Shown here in pieces: positions 13,390 through 14,408 of a stretch of 14,408 nucleotides of DNA (position 1 is its first letter; each line of letters opens with the position of its first letter). This stretch comes from an uncultured Clostridia bacterium. Its GTDB lineage: Bacteria > Bacillota > Clostridia > Christensenellales > Borkfalkiaceae. A program made the translations under genes and the position numbers. The stretch is taken from the NCBI GenBank assembly GCA_947589585.1, contig CANQCA010000032.1, positions 1 through 14,408 of the forward strand, read 5' to 3'. The notes under the pieces are model-generated. The model had not been told where the DNA came from. It saw nothing but the letters and a program-made list of their open reading frames with translations, and did no database searches.

Positions 13390-14301
13390 ATGATCAAGCA
13401 AGGCATCATAAACTTTTTCAAAAATCTGAAATACTTCTTCACTCCGCTCGGAACGCTTGCGCTCGGGCTCGTGTTCGGGCTCTCCGTCTTCATTCCCGGC
13501 GTCGTTGCCGCCACGGGAGACCTCGCCCGCGGGGTGCAGACGATCCTGAGCGATACGACGGTGGATTTCAACGCCCTCAAGGGAAGCCTGCTTACGGCGG
13601 TCAAGGCGCTCGAATGGGGCGATCCCCTCGCAGCGGTCCGCACGATGGTGAGCGAAAAGTGGCTCACGGAGACCTTGAACAGCTGCGTCGGCGCCTTTGT
13701 GGGCGATACGGCCGCTTACTCCGCCGCCTTCAAGACGGTGATCGGGGAATTCACCCACACCCTCGGCGTTCAGCTCTACGCCGTCATCGGCTTCACCGCC
13801 CTCGGCATGATCGCAGGGTACCTCCTCACGCGGCTGCTCATCCGCAGGAACATGGCGAAACGGACTTTGAGGACCTTCATCCTGCATGCCCTCGTCGATT
13901 CCCTGCTCACCGTCGCCCTCACGGGCGTATGCGCATGGCTCGCGACGCTGTGGAAGCCGAGCATCTTCCTCTCCGTTCTCTTTGCCGTCGTGTTCTTCGG
14001 CTCCGTCTCCCTCTTTGAAGCCTTCCTCATCCACGGAAGAGGGCGCGTCACCTTCAAAGAGATCGTCAACTTCAAAAATGTCATGCGGCTGTTCGCGACC
14101 AACCTCATCATCCTCGCCCTCTCGGCGGCGCTCGTCGCGGCGGTCGTCTTTTTGGTGAACGTCATCGTCGGCATCTTCGTGGGCATCGCCTTTCTGGAGA
14201 TCGGCTTCATTGTCATCGCACTCAACGCCGAGGCGTATGTGAAGACGGTGGCGGAAAATGCCCTTCCCCCGCAAAAACAAATACCCGTCAAAAATGATTG
14301 A
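13390..14301 (+). CDS. Polytopic membrane protein of unknown function
   Basis: 303 residues. One hydrophobic segment at 19-40, an 85-residue polar loop probably outside the cell, then five or so segments (127-150, 164-186, 190-212, 234-262, 263-278) with a short basic loop IRRNMAKRTL (151-160) between the second and third. No catalytic motif and no family I can name. The plan (helix, long outer loop, helix, basic loop, helix cluster) resembles the two membrane proteins at 4440-6200, and KRTL recurs in the same relative place in the protein ending at 5379, but the W-P-A-G-G-A-S-R pattern of those two is absent, so kinship is tentative. AAAGGA lies nine bases before the ATG, 15 bases after rarA, so it is last in the operon. 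Confidence 0.82.
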   Translation: MIKQGIINFFKNLKYFFTPLGTLALGLVFGLSVFIPGVVAATGDLARGVQTILSDTTVDFNALKGSLLTAVKALEWGDPLAAVRTMVSEKWLTETLNSCVGAFVGDTAAYSAAFKTVIGEFTHTLGVQLYAVIGFTALGMIAGYLLTRLLIRRNMAKRTLRTFILHALVDSLLTVALTGVCAWLATLWKPSIFLSVLFAVVFFGSVSLFEAFLIHGRGRVTFKEIVNFKNVMRLFATNLIILALSAALVAAVVFLVNVIVGIFVGIAFLEIGFIVIALNAEAYVKTVAENALPPQKQIPVKND

Positions 14302-14305
14302 CGGG
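14284..14305 (+). other. Hairpin overlapping the stop codon of the last gene
   Basis: CCCGTCAA (14284-14291) and TTGACGGG (14298-14305), a perfect 8-bp stem with a six-base loop; the TGA stop lies in the right arm. No T-run follows, so it is not a standard intrinsic terminator. It could protect the mRNA end or act as a weak pause site. Confidence 0.6.
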
Positions 14306-14327
14306 CACATCCAACATGTGATAGAAT
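14298..14327 (+). promoter_or_regulatory. Possible promoter reading out of the window
   Basis: TTGACG (14298-14303), an 18-base spacer and TAGAAT (14322-14327). The -35 box overlaps the stop codon and hairpin of the preceding gene. No gene is visible in the remaining 81 bases. Confidence 0.35.
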
Positions 14328-14358
14328 AGAAAAAAACAGACGTGCAGACAGTTCGCAA

Positions 14359-14394
14359 CCATCCTGTCTTAAAACAAAACTATGGGAAGGATGG
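14359..14394. other. Short inverted repeat near the right edge
   Basis: CCATCCT (14359-14365) and AGGATGG (14388-14394) are complementary with a 22-base A-rich loop; directly after it, GGGCGCATTGCGCCC (14393-14407) is a second small hairpin. They may belong to the leader or regulatory region of a gene beyond the edge. Confidence 0.35.
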
Positions 14395-14408
14395 GCGCAT
14401 TGCGCCCT

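Noticed and set aside
12631..14358. 575-residue minus-strand frame over rarA and the last membrane gene
   Set aside because: Acidic, His/Gly/Glu-rich antisense shadow; both plus-strand genes are clearly real with ribosome-binding sites.
14382..14408. ATG-initiated frame running out of the right edge
   Set aside because: Only nine codons visible, no ribosome-binding site, and it lies within inverted repeats.

Overview
The window looks like chromosomal DNA of an anaerobic, GC-rich (about 55-60% by eye) member of the Firmicutes/Clostridia. The grounds are a pyruvate:ferredoxin oxidoreductase end, an EFR1-type flavodoxin-ferredoxin protein, a PgcA-type phosphohexomutase, sigma-A-like promoters (TTGACA/TATAAT), Shine-Dalgarno starts, and a large InlB-repeat lipoprotein of the kind common in gut Clostridia. 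An origin near Christensenellales is a guess from general style only. No phage, plasmid, transposase or CRISPR gene is visible.

Layout. 1-512: the 3' end of nifJ (+) and its terminator. 531-580: a small hairpin repeat. 640-1425 (-): an EFR1-type flavodoxin/ferredoxin protein that lacks one cluster cysteine. 1509-2682: three tRNA genes (Ala-CGC, Ala-GGC, Val-CAC, all +), each with its own promoter and terminator. Their spacers are built from a 300-bp direct repeat with about 93% identity between copies, and from fold-back copies of the tRNA 3' halves. 2696-6200 (-): a probable operon read from a strong promoter at 6218-6246, with two related polytopic membrane proteins (stop and start codons abutting) followed by a phosphohexomutase. 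6311-10732 (-): one 1473-residue lipoprotein gene with InlB-type repeats and degenerate L-x-LDG repeats. 10889-14301 (+): a probable operon transcribed divergently from the lipoprotein gene, with a CDF cation exporter (metal-site pattern of the manganese type), the clamp-loader-like ATPase RarA, and a third polytopic membrane protein. 14302-14408: no gene; a hairpin and a possible promoter leading out of the window.

How it fits together. Most genes are housekeeping: pyruvate oxidation, sugar-phosphate interconversion, metal efflux, replication-fork maintenance and tRNA supply. The least explained parts are (a) the tRNA cluster, where the DNA after each tRNA-Ala folds back on that particular tRNA's T-arm and acceptor stem, with base changes that follow the tRNA, and (b) the giant repeat lipoprotein next to paired, paralogous membrane proteins of unknown role. 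I found no clear defence or mobile system; the tRNA fold-back/repeat structure is the best candidate for something undescribed.
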